A DNA stretch of 64,000 nt from NCBI RefSeq assembly GCF_030704535.1, contig NC_081810.1, forward strand, positions 24,032,501 through 24,096,500. Direction: 5' to 3'. Positions 12,791 to 24,500 of the stretch are shown here, piece after piece; the stretch's first letter is position 1, and every line of letters starts with the position of its first letter. The notes under the pieces were generated by a model, which saw only the letters and a program-made list of their open reading frames with translations, ran no database searches and had not been told where the DNA came from. This stretch comes from Vitis vinifera (taxonomy: Eukaryota > Streptophyta > Magnoliopsida > Vitales > Vitaceae). Made by a program: the position numbers and the translations under genes.

Positions 12791-13789
12791 GGACAAGGCA
12801 CCCAAGAACCCACTTCTTTCTTGTTATTCTTTGCTTTCGGATTCTTCACAAGGAGATCTGATGTGTGATGATCATGGAAAAACTTTCATTACTTGTAGCG
12901 CTGGTCTCTCCCAAAAAGTTTTTCCACTATTATTTAAATTGAAGAAACACTTCCAATGTTTGTACCACTCGTGTATCCCAAAAGCACTTTCACTATTATT
13001 TAAACAAAAGAAACAGCAAGGAAGAGGGTGTCCTCATTTTCTATTCATCAGCTCTCCTCCAATTAGGTACCACGCATGCGAAGGCTTGTACTATGCCCCA
13101 TTCACAAAATTAATTTGATGCTATGAGCAGGTATTTGGAACTGCATATACAACCTATTGAAATTGAAGAGACTAATGAAGCCCCGAGAATGTGAAGAACA
13201 GTAGATTTGTGAGCCAACATGACTGGTTAGTCCTCGATTTGTTGTTTGAGCTTATTTTTGGGTTTCTCAGTCAAAGTTAGTTAACCTGTCTTTGGAATTG
13301 TTATAAAAAAATAGTGTTTTTTTTTTTAAAAAAAAGAACAAAAATAAATAAAAACATGTTTAGTTATCAATCCTTCTCAAAAACAAGTTTGTAAAATCTA
13401 TTTTGAAAATAAAATATTTTCTAAAAACATATTTTAATTATTTTTTACTATTCTTGTTTTTTAAGAACTATTTTAAATAATAAATATACAAATATAAAAA
13501 ATAATTGAAATCAAAACATCATGTATGAAAGTCATTTTTAAAAATATTTGTAAATACAAAAAATATTTTAAGAATATTCCAAGTAAGTTTTTATTTCACA
13601 AAACATCATAGAATTGTTTCTAAGAACTATTTGAAAAAAATTATTTAATTGTTTTCGAAATTGGTCTATGTAGAAGTTAGCATTTTCAAATGAATTCTAC
13701 AACTCCATGTATTCATTAGTAAACCGGATAACCTTCATGCTCACTAGTCTTAGAATGAGAATATCTATGATAGACAAGATTTTGGAGGC
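12791..13789. other. intergenic, AT-rich
   Basis: 12870-13030 contains the word 'cactattatttaaa' twice, about 70 bases apart, a small degenerate duplication. 13310-13690 is an AT-rich block similar in composition to the MITE-like element that follows. No coding region is supported. Confidence 0.4.
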
Positions 13790-14192
13790 TTAGGGCGTAT
13801 TTGGTAACTATTTTTAAAAATAATTCTGAAAAATAGTTTTTTAGAATAGTTTTTGAAAATTGTTCTTTGATTTTTATATATAAAAAAAGGTATATTTAAA
13901 AACCTAAAATATTTTTAATCTATTTTCAATATTTTTGGTATGTTTTAAAAATAATTTTTATATGTAGTGTTTTATTTTTAATTATTTTATATATTTGTAT
14001 AATTATTTTTTAAAACAATTCTTAAAAAACAACAGAAAACAAATAAAATATGTTCTTTAAGAATATTTTATGTTATATTCTTAAGAATAAAAAATATAAA
14101 ACAAATTTTTTATTGTCAAACATATTTATCATAGTTTTTATTCTAAAAAATAAAAAATTATTTTAAAAAACAGTTTCTAAACAAACCCCTAA
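13790..14192. mobile_element. MITE-like element with ~35-bp inverted ends
   Basis: The left end TTAGGGCGTATTTGGTAACT pairs with the reverse complement of the right end TTAGGGGTTTGTTTAGAAAC. Both continue as a TTTTT(A/T)AAAATAAT run. The ~400-bp AT-rich interior has no coding sequence. Target duplication not identified. Confidence 0.6.
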
Positions 14193-15263
14193 TTTCTTTG
14201 TTGACATTAACACGACGCAGTCGATGGTTGAAAATTATCACGGCACCCATTACAAATCATTTGTCTTTTGAAAAAGGGAAATGCTAATGCTAGAATGAGA
14301 TAAATTACAAAGCCCTCAATTTAAAAAAGAAAAATTACAACTAACGTTTATGTGCCAAGGAAAGATAATGCGTAGCTGAGAACTCCTAGTCCCCTTCCCA
14401 CGGCCTTCCAAACTAGGGTTGTAATTTAAATGGGTTATAAGATTAACTCACACCAAACCCATAAGTAATTGGGTTTCCAATTATTAGAATATTATAATTT
14501 TTTTTTCCTCTTTCTTTTTATGTTTTTTTTATATTAATTTGAATAAGATGATATTTAATATATGTATAAATAAATAATTTATGGGCTTGGCTTCGACAGG
14601 GTTATGCACAGGGGCGGAGCCAGGAAAAAAGTTGAGAGGGGCAATATATGAAACTTGTTTCGGGGGTATATCAAACTACTTATGTAACCCGGTGGTAAGA
14701 TAGGGATCAATTCCCACTATCCATAATATTCTTATCAAAATTTCAGAGGCATTTGTCATCTCCTAGGCACTATTTGGCTCCACCATTGGTTGCACGTACC
14801 TTCAATTCACGTCAATCCTAGTATTTTTCTAACTGTTAAAATCTTGTTCATACCAAACCCAAGTACCCGGTTTGGGCAAAAGTTGGGCCGGTCCAAGTTG
14901 CAGCCATATTCCAAACCTCATACATGGGGACCAAACGTAGATAATGTGTTTGAACTTTGAAGTAATGTATGGAATATGATATTGGCTTAACCAAAGAAAG
15001 ATTCTTGATTCATTTTGCTTGGCATGCCTCCACTGATAACGTAGATAAGGCATTGACTGGGCCAGGGGGAAGATTCTATTGCACAATATTGTCGAGTAAA
15101 GTTTGTTAGGTGGGTAGTTGCCAATTTAAAGCTGAGCACTGAACATAAGAGACAATAATGGGCATTGGGAAAGCCCCTCCTTTATTTCTTTTGTTTTCTT
15201 TTTTCTCCATGTTCTAAAGCCTTTTGCTCCTTCGCCTTGATTGTTGAGCCCCATTCTACAGTA
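14193..15263. other. intergenic with a worn repeat
   Basis: 14612-14790 is bounded by 'ggggcggagccagg' and 'tttggctccaccattgg', which are inverted relative to each other, so it is probably an old repeat. It contains 'ggtggtaagatagg' and 'gatcaattccc', faintly like pol III A and B boxes. No protein-coding gene seen. Confidence 0.35.
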
Positions 15264-15515
15264 AGGCTACGTTGGTTTGAAAATACAAAAAGAGAAAAAT
15301 AAAAAATAGAGTTAAAAATAATAAATTATTTATTTTAACTTATCAATATAAAAATTAAATAATTTTAAAAAAAATATATACGTTTCTAATTAATTTTAAT
15401 TATATTTATTTATTTTTTTTGAATATTTTATAGGATAACCAAACATGAAAAAATCATATTTTTTAGCATTTTTTTCTTTTTTTTTTGTACTTTTCGGAAA
15501 CCAAATATAACCTAA
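15264..15515. mobile_element. MITE-like element
   Basis: Left end GGCTACGTTGGTTTGAAAAT against the reverse complement of the right end TAGGTTATATTTGGTTTCCG. Both lead into TACAAAAA...GAAAAA. About 250 bp, AT-rich, non-coding. Confidence 0.55.
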
Positions 15516-16359
15516 AAAAAAGAAAGAGGAAATAAAAATAATAACAAATCTTATCTTGATAAATTTTAATTATATACTCTTTTACCAACTTGTTGATAAA
15601 GTTGGAAGTTCAAAAGCTTGATTATTTTTTCTTTTTTTCTCCCATTTTTTTAATATATTTTTTCTTTTCGATTGCCCCATCAAATCGATATGGTTTGATT
15701 TTTTTTTTAAAAAAATTATGAAACTTCTTGAAAGTTCAAAAGATTTCTTAGAAGAGATCTGAAGACCAAAGGTTTGTTTTGATGCTAATTGTAATCACAA
15801 CACCGTAAAGTAAACAGGAATCACCTTCACTAAGAATAACCTTTCAAAGCTTAAAGACACCTTTTTTGATTCCTATCTTTTTGCAAATCCTCATTGGTGA
15901 ATGAAGCAATATGTAACATACTTTATTTCTAATATGCCCCACTTAGATGAGATTTGTACAAGTACAATTATTATTGTTTTAAGAAAAAACATATATTATA
16001 AACGTTCTTATGAAATAATGGTATAAATTAGATTAAATTACTCGTATTTTCAAAAGATGAATTCATCATAAAATATAATTATATTTTTAAAGAAATAAGT
16101 TAGGTTTTAAGAAGTCAAAAAGATGAGTTTAAGATTAAAAAAAAAGGAAACTTTTCTTTTTCAAAGGACGAATTGATGTTCTTAATACTGAACTTTTTTT
16201 TAAAAAATGAATATAGAAAATGAATTTGGTTTTTAAAAAGATAATTTTAATATAAAAAAGTGTTATAGCTTTATATTCAAGGTGATTAAAAGTGTGATAT
16301 TTTTATATATACTTGTTGGATAAAATTTTCATAATCGTATTAGACAAAAAAGGCAAATC

Positions 16360-16393
<34 letters not shown>

Positions 16394-17341
16394 TTCAATT
16401 CGACCGAGTAATAATGTCCATTCAGTAAAATATCCATCCATGCACTTGTACCACATCATCAAGGTTCAACATTCCATCATAATTATATTACAAGTTAATT
16501 TCATTTACACCCGGTAAATATAAATCAATTTCATCATTTAGCATTATATATATATATTTGATGAAATACTCCTCATATTTGTGAATTTATCCCCTTCTAT
16601 ATTGTTTTTAAAAAATAACCTATTTTTAACATAAATACCCTTAACAATTTCAAGTATTTACAATATGATTTAAAAAAAAGAGTTATTTTTACAAAAAACA
16701 AAAAAAACAATAAAACCATTTTTTTTTTGTTAAAATGGGACAAAAAAAGATGAAGAATTAGATTTTCAAAATCGAATTTAGAATGATCCTTTTAATCAAA
16801 TAACTCATATATATATATATATGAATTTAATTTAGATAAATAAATTTGAATTATTTAGTAGATTATTAAACACACCTATCCTAAAATCATTTTACTTAAA
16901 ATCTCTCTAAAATAATAAATTTTATACAAGAAATTAATACTTTAATGAGGATATTAATTGACAAAATTTGAATTTAATGACAACTTATTGTATTTTCATC
17001 AAACTTGAACATGTGTGAATCAATTAACCCTCATATTACCATATCTATCAAAAATGTCAAAACTAAATATTAATGTGTTATAAATGTTTTATGGTAATTT
17101 GTGGATGATAACTAAGTTATTCTTTCATCAGATTTTGTTTTCTTTTTATATTAAATTTTACATTTATTTTATAACATGTTATCAACACAATGTTTTAGGT
17201 AGAAAAAGAGAAGAATTTATTTATAAGAATTTTTATGGATATATAATTTTTTTTTCAAACGCTATTATTTCAAAAGGTATATAAAAAGTGGTATATCATT
17301 GTATTTTATTATTATTTTGATTTACTTTATCTCATAACAAA
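15516..17341. other. AT-rich intergenic DNA
   Basis: No gene recognised. A run of about 30 A residues starts at 16362, and short AT dinucleotide runs lie at ~16545 and ~16810. 16040-16260 carries several copies of a 'tcaaaagatgaattt/aaagacgaatt' type word shared with 2.4, 21.4 and 63.5 kb. Confidence 0.5.
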
Positions 17342-18023
17342 AAACTATGTAAGTTATATTTTATATGATCAAGCTAGAAGTTGTAGTCGTTGATATTTTA
17401 ATTTGTAGTAGTTAGAATCAATACAAAAAAAAATTCATAGCCAGAAGTTATGAAGACAATTTATAATTATCATAACTAGAGATTATGCACATATTTTCTA
17501 ATTCTCTCACATAATCAGAAGCTATACAAAATAAAATTGTTAATTAACAGCTCTGTTGCTAGAAACTATAGATATAATTTTTAATTATATTGTATAACTA
17601 TAAGTTATCTCACAATACAATTTTTTTATATATATAATTATTACACTTCATCAATTATTTTATATTATTACAACATTATTCAAATTTTGATTATTCATAA
17701 TATGAAGTTATATAGAAAAAGTTAGCAAATAACAAATATTAAAACTAAAACTCATACAATCAGAAACTATATGAAAAATATTTTATTATAAACTAATATT
17801 ATACATAGTAAAAAGCTATATAATTATTATTCATAACCCGAAGTTGTGAAAACAAGAAATTTAATTTTATTTTAATAAGAGAATATATCAAAGTTGATAA
17901 TGTATATTTTCTTATAGCCAGAAGTTATAAAAAACAAATTGTTAACTAACAAATTTGTACGTCTTTATGAAATTCATCTAACAAAAATTATAAAAAAAAA
18001 TGTTTTATAGGATGAAGCTATAC
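17342..18023. repeat. array of ~12 short interrupted palindromes (CATAAC-CAGA-AGTTATG type)
   Basis: The 17-base word CATAGCCAGAAGTTATG (17436-17452) recurs with variation at about 17369, 17471, 17510, 17554, 17591, 17697, 17754, 17805, 17832, 17913 and 18007. The two arms (cataac/gttatg) mostly stay complementary while the sequence between copies differs. Spacing is irregular (27-106 bases). This is not an ordinary tandem repeat. I do not recognise the family. Confidence 0.6.
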
Positions 18024-18119
18024 AACTATTATTTTTACATTTTGTTGCAATAAAATTATATAAACATTTTTTCAGTCTAAATGTATGTAAAAACATGTAG
18101 ATAATCAATTAGCCAATTT

Positions 18120-19481
18120 AGAGACATGGTTAACTAACCCTAGTGTAACCCATTTAATTACCAAAATGCCCTTATACATATAAGTGAACCTAGAGCTTAT
18201 TCAACCCTTATAAACTATGCCAACAAGGTATATGAGCTTGAGTGAGACCATTGAGATCCATAGAATAGTATTAACTTCCTCAAAATCCAATTTTAAAGTT
18301 GATCTAATATCCCACTATAGAGAATCAATTGCACTTCAGTATCCTATGTAAATGATAACAAGACACAAAGTGCTTAGGTATGTGATTTCCTATCCATTAA
18401 GCTCAATCTTCCCATGAATTGGTGTCCATAATTTAACAAGGTGAAAACTATTAACCTTTCAAGCCTACCTCTACTATTTTTGAGTTATAGATTATCTTAT
18501 TGTGTGATCAACAGACATATTTTATCTCACAAAGAGCTTATGTCAAGTTCTACTTAATGAACTAACCATGACCATAGTTTACATGAAGACACCTACTTAA
18601 GATCACCTAAACACTTTGTCTCAATCCCATGAGATATCATGGTGTCTTTATTGAAAATACTTATTGCTATCGGTTTTCATTAACAATGACCCAATCCATA
18701 TAAAATATATGATCATTTTAGGATCTCACCCATAGGTTAAAGTCATTGCTAACTTGGGCACAAACTCAATATTCTCTTTAGGTTGAAAAACCACATAATG
18801 AAGTAGCTTAGTGAAGTAATGACAACTTGATAGCCTTATATCATGACTTACTATAGGTCTTATCTAATGTGTAACCATACACAATAGTGTACTCATAATG
18901 CAAAACCCATTATGATAGTAAAAAATCATGATGCCTCTATTAATAATACCTATTGATATCAGCTTTCATCAATAGTGACCAAATTCATAGGAAATGTATA
19001 ATCATTTTAGGATCTCACCCTTAAGTCAAAGTCACTACTAACTTTGATACAAACTTAGTATTCTCTCAAGGTTGAGAGATAATGCATTGTAGCAGTTTGA
19101 TAAAGTCATGATTACTCGATAACCTTATGTTATGACTTACTGTAGGTTTTGTCCAATGTGTAATCATACACACTAGTGCACTCACCATGGAAAACCTATC
19201 TCGACAACTAAAGTAAGCTTTTCTTCCAATTAAGAGGTAGTGCACTACAATTTCTATTGGATTATCCAAATTTATGAATCGATTGTAAATAACTTATCAT
19301 CTTGCAAGGAACTCATGATTTGTATCTTTTGTACAATTCTTAATGCACCTAAGTCATGTACAATGCAAGTGATGTGGGTCTAAATGCTCAAATCAATGTC
19401 AATTCATAAGAAAGATAGGAAGGGGAAGTGAAGTCTAACTTTATTACATCATGTCTTGTTTTTAAGAGCTCAATCCTAACA
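18120..19481 (-). repeat. degenerate LTR-like repeat, minus orientation, with an internal tandem duplication
   Basis: Read on the minus strand it begins TGTTAGGATTGAGC at 19481 and is collinear with the plus-strand repeat at 61113-62620. Shared blocks include 'gagaatattgag' and 'ctttaacctat(g/a)gg(t/c)gaga'. Inside, about 18640-18930 and 18930-19230 are two diverged head-to-tail copies (both with 'atcattttaggatctcaccc' and 'atgacttact(a/g)taggt'). The TGTTAGGATT end suggests an old solo LTR; the other end and any target duplication are eroded. Confidence 0.6.
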
Positions 19482-19595
19482 CCAACCATCTGAATTGGGT
19501 ACATGATACATACAACACATAATATTCTCTTATAAAAATTTCATTAGGAATTTCACATACTTTTTATCTTAACTAACATGTTATTACTTTATCTT

Positions 19596-20060
19596 AGGTG
19601 GAGAGATGCCTTCTCTATTTCAAAGGTGTCCATGCATATCATTTTCCATTACATATTTACCTTTGATATATAGAGGTCAAATCACATTATATGGCAACCT
19701 TACATGTTCGATATCATATCTAGATTGTCAAACTATTGTATTATTGGTGATGCCATTTGGCATATTGTGTCATCACTTATTTGCCTTCACATTATAGAGG
19801 GACATAGGCTAGATCAAGTGCTGCACCAATTTGGTATGAGCCAGCATATACCAGAGCCATGACTACATAACATTGATTTATGAGGTCAACATGATCTTAA
19901 ATAAAGGGATGAGTATCAAGAGTATATACAAAGATGGAGCCATTGTCATGATCATGTGGTTAGCAATGAGGTAGTATCTAGAACTATTTCATATTACAAT
20001 CCTTATATGTAGTGGTATCATTTGATCATACATTGATTTATCATTAAGCATACATCCTTC
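19596..20060 (+). pseudogene. plant mobile domain (MAIN-like) gene fragment
   Basis: A frame starting at 19596 reads RWRDAFSISKVS, then, after a stop, WQPYMFDIISRL, then WHIVSSLICLHIIEGHRLDQ followed by VLHQFGMSQHIPEP. Further pieces around 19870-20020 resemble the downstream part of the same domain (HNIDL, YQEYIQ, MWYHLI). Order and content match the plant mobile / aminotransferase-like domain found in MAIN and MAIN-like proteins and captured by some MULE and retroelement families. Stops and frame changes show it is dead. No neighbouring transposase is visible. Confidence 0.55.
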
Positions 20061-21889
20061 CATGAGAGGATGGTAATTTTAAGAATATTATTTTTCCATT
20101 CATTCACTTTTGGATTTCTTTTAATTGTAACTAACTTTTTCTACTTTAAACATGTATACTAACAACTTGGAGCGGATGAATGAGGTGTCAAAGCTAAACA
20201 CTCCACCAGCAATCAAGGAAGATATACATTTAATGTCTTATAGTACCATGCAAGCTGTGAATAAGATGATTTGATTAAATATTAGCCCTTTACTACTGTC
20301 TCACATTTATCTTCACAAGGAGGTAGGAGAAAAGGGAGGAAAGGGGGTTGTAGAGGACGTGTAGGAGCAACATCAACATTCTCATACTCCTGTAGCACCT
20401 ATTATCCATGAGTAGATTCATATACATTATCAACCATTTATATCACAACAGACACTTGTTTAGCAATATAACACCCTTATAGCATATCATCAATAGTCGA
20501 TATCGATCATGATATCATCCTCATTTACACCAACTCTAGTAGTACTTCACCAATGCCAAAGTCTAGTATGATGTCGAGGACAAAGGAGTGAACGTATAAA
20601 TGATATTGTATTAGTTTCTCATGTTATTGATTTTCCTCTTGATGATGTCATAGTAGAACTTATAGATGATGTAGAGGATACTAATGTTGTTTTTGATGTT
20701 CAGGTTCCTTTTAGTGTTTTTATTATTTTTAGTTATTTATGTTCCTCTTGATGTCCACATTACCTCTAATGTCCATGCTAGTCCTAATGAAGTTGTAGCA
20801 AATCCTATAAATGATGTAGAGGGACATTCATAATTGATAGATGTGTCTTACCAAAGACATCCAACATGTAAGAGGAGAGCCCCTTGATGTTGCACTTGAT
20901 ATTTTTGTTTATATGGCTTGGATAAATTTAGTTTGTTGGTATTAGAATTTATTTTTTTTTTGGATTTGATGGTGGTAAATAAGGTGATTTTAAAAGTTTA
21001 GGTCAACTTTGCTTTATATTGGTTAGATCAATTGTCTTTGGCTTATAGTTTGGATATGCTCATTTTAGGTTAATTATAGTTTGAATAAATTACGGGCTAA
21101 TTTTTGGGGTCTACTTGTTTGTTTCTATGTACAAGTTAAATTTACATTGATTATACAAGTTCAATGTTGATTGTTGGTATATATGGATTGCTTGTTTCTG
21201 TATAAAGGTTCAATTTAAGTTGATTTGAATAGATTATTGGTTAAATTTTGATTGTTTGTGTATATAAGTTACTTATTATTACCACATTGTTTGTGCATCT
21301 AGGTTGAATTTTGATTATTTGTACCTATATAGGTCGATTTTTTGTACTAAATAGAACTTATCAGGTTTTAATTTGAATTCATCTTTTGAGCTTTTATATT
21401 GAATCCGTATTTAAAAAGACAAGTTTTAATTTTTTATTGAATTCGTCTGTTTATAAAACAAGTTTTTATTTTATAATAAACTTGTTTATTTAAAAAACGA
21501 ATCCTGATTTTAGTCTAAATTCAAATTAAAAAGATATTTTTAATATAAATTCAAATTTTTTTAATGTGTATTATTAATATAAAAATTGTAAAAGATGTTT
21601 TTTTAAGAAATATATAAATTCAATTTTTTTAAATATACATTATTAATATAAAAATAATAGAAAGTGTGAGACAGCTTTAAAGTGGTAAAAAAATATCATA
21701 GAATTAAAAATATTTTTTAATGTAATGTATTTTAAAAAATTAATTTTAAATTCGGAGTACAATTATAAAAAATCCCCACGAAGCCCACGGCCGCAAAGGG
21801 TCCAGCGCACAGGGCGGTCTGCCCGTCAAAATAACCTGTGTGCGCAACTCTCACAGAAGGCCCCATGTAACCCCATCTGTTTACTTGAG
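20061..21889. other. AT-rich intergenic, possibly distal end of the MAIN-like relic
   Basis: 20160-20880 could be decayed downstream coding sequence of the relic before it, but no frame is convincing. 20940-21340 repeats 'gtttg..tatataggttcaattt..tgatt' type words at roughly 60-80 base intervals. 21370-21560 contains 'aaaaagacaagtttta' words shared with other sites in the window. Confidence 0.35.
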
Positions 21890-21995
21890 TCTTCGACACG
21901 TAGACATAGCACGTGACATTCACGGAAATGTACGGACGGTCCAACGTGCCGTTCACGCCAGCTGATTCTTCGTATCTCAATCGACACGTAAAACT
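21890..21995 (+). promoter_or_regulatory. ACGT-rich upstream region of the NAC gene
   Basis: Four ACGT cores lie within ~90 bases: GACACGTAGAC (~21896), GCACGTGAC with a full CACGTG G-box (~21909), CAACGTGCC (~21943) and GACACGTAAAA (~21984). They sit 270-360 bases ahead of the NAC start codon in a GC-richer patch (21780-21990). ACGT cores bind bZIP factors in ABA and stress responses; that role here is inferred. Confidence 0.45.
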
Positions 21996-22249
21996 TTATC
22001 ATAATAATAATAAAAATAAAAGGCAAAATGAAAAGCACTCACGGAGACCCAAAGTAGCAGCTGAGTCAAGCCCTCTCAATTTTCCCGACCGAAAGGAACT
22101 GAAGAAAAGTGCGAGAAAGTGGAGAGAGAAAGTAAGAGAGAGAATAACTGCAGCGCAAGCGAACTTGCCAACCAAGACTTAGCTTCGCAGCAATTCTCCT
22201 CTGATTCTTTTCTTTCTTGGGAAAGTGACTGAAACTGAAAGCCCTTGTG

Positions 22250-24453
22250 ATGGAGCGAGAGAGAAATCAACGGTTTCTCGATGAGGGGATGTCTGAGGTG
22301 CCGAGAGAGACTCAGTTGTCAATTGCAGCTTCGTCGATGTTTCCAGGGTTTAGGTTTTCGCCGACTGATGAGGAGTTGATATCTCATTATCTGAAGAAGA
22401 AGATTCAAGGCTCTGAGAAAAGCGTTGAAGTTATTGCTGAGGTTGAAATCTGTAAATACGAACCTTGGGACTTACCAGGTTAGACTCTATAGGGAGAAAG
22501 TCGTGTTTGGTTGCTGGGAAAATGTAAGAAAAGAAAAGGAAAATTATAATGTCTAATCTACTCTGCTTTCTCATCAACCAAACACGGGCTAGTGTTATAT
22601 ACATCTCTTTTTGAACACTTTGTTTTAGGATTGAGGCTAGCAGTATTAGCTTTTCCAATATATATATATATATATATATACACCGTCACACTCACTAGCT
22701 GTTTATCATTTTGACTCCATATGCATTGTAGGAATTATAGAGCTCAATGACAAACCGGGACCCATAGTTGATGGGCGCTATAAGCCTGTCTGCGAACTTT
22801 TTTCTCATAATGGAATAAGTGAAGGACTCCATAGCTCAATACTGCTCCTTACTTTCCCTTTGTAAAAATCATACCAGATCCTTGCAATAGGCTAGCGATG
22901 TAGCCAGCCATCCCAAGTCATTGGCTCTGCTCCCAACTATTGGGATAACTACAACACAGCCGTCGGGCTCAAGGCTCTAATCCATAGGTGACAGTGAAAT
23001 TAGCCATAACTTCTCACCCAAGCTTAACTTGTGGTCATTTGTTATCTTGAACAAGCCAACAGGGTGCCTTCTTGGGTGAGTGAGTCCTGTGTGCTTTTGT
23101 CCAACTCCTGGGAGCACATTGCTCCTTTTATAGACACGTTGGGCTTCCACGGTTTTGACTCCACCTTTCAGCTTGTATAATCTCTAAGTTACCTAGAGAC
23201 AAGGCTCATACGCAGCAGTCTAATTTAGCACTAGGGCTTCTCAATTATGGAAGAGTGACCTTGTTATACAGTGAGTTCTTTTGGGTTGAAACTAGGCCAA
23301 TCACAATTACAGTGGGAAAGGTTTCATCACAATATGTTCAGTCTTCTTGAGTGCACACCAGAACCAACTACAAATCCAAACCTGAAAAGGCCTTCTCATG
23401 CCTTTGCATGAATTCATGAGGTGACATGTTCAAAAATATGCTTCACTCATAGAGTATCTGCAAGGTTGAGGCCTCAGGTGTAGAGTGCAAGGTTCATGTG
23501 ATGGTGGTGATGGTGAAGTCAAGTAGGCCTTGTTGTTCATCTAATCATTCCCCTGCACAAATTTGCTACTGTATATTTGAACTAGTGACCTTAAAATGGG
23601 TTCATGCATGATCCTATCAGTCATGGCTGGGAAGCTCAAAATTGCTGAAAAAGAGCAAGTGTAGGGGCAGAAACTTGGATATAACTTACAAAATTGTGCA
23701 AATGTAGACTTGAACCATACTTCAGCCAAGGGAAAAGAAGAACCCAGGAACTCATTGCTTTTCCTTAATGTGAATCTTATTGTTCCTCCCTAAAAAACTC
23801 ATTGCTTTTGTTTTGTTTTTTGTGAATCTTACTGTGCCTACCTCAAAAACCCGAGTATATCATCCCTAAGCCAAAAAACTGCAAAGAGTGTAAGTTCTGC
23901 AATTTCTTTGATCTGGCTGAGTTTTTCTTTAACCCCTTGACCACTGAAATATGCAACTTTGTGAACAAGAGTAACAAAGCCCATGCAACTTTAATGTTGA
24001 CCCTTTCATTTGTACCATTTCCTCCTCTTAGAAAATTCAACAAGGACGATGTACCACATCTTCCTTGGCAGATTATATAGACTGACACATATGGAATATC
24101 TCCTCGATCATTTATTGGATTAGCTCGAGATTGAGAAAGAAACCTGCTGCAGTAAGAAGAGTCTTGGTGTTAGTTTGTACATATGGTCCTAAAGATCAAT
24201 ATTAAGATGTGGCATTGGCAGAGAATCCTAACAATCAATTGAGTATTTGATACTTTTATCTTGACTAGAACTATTTATCTTGAATAGAAGTATGAATCTT
24301 GAAAGCAAAGATTATTAGATGTTTACAATGAGTTTTACGTTACAAATTTGTTTATGGGGTGTGCTTCATGCTTAAAATTGTTGAATCCTAGAAAAGTCTA
24401 GAATCAAGGAACTTCTAAAAATAAATTGAATTGTGGAATGTGTCTTACTTCTT

Positions 24454-24500
<47 letters not shown>

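Noticed and set aside
17342-18023. Palindrome array as a CRISPR array
   Set aside because: Repeats are degenerate and short with irregular spacers, and the window is plant nuclear DNA with no cas genes.
21732-22270. Several open frames on both strands upstream of the NAC gene
   Set aside because: They overlap one another in different frames, lack domains, and fall in the GC-richer promoter and 5' UTR of the NAC gene.
22690-23540. GC-richer stretch in NAC intron 1 as a nested gene
   Set aside because: No frame longer than chance and no family resemblance. It may be an inserted repeat, but no ends were found.
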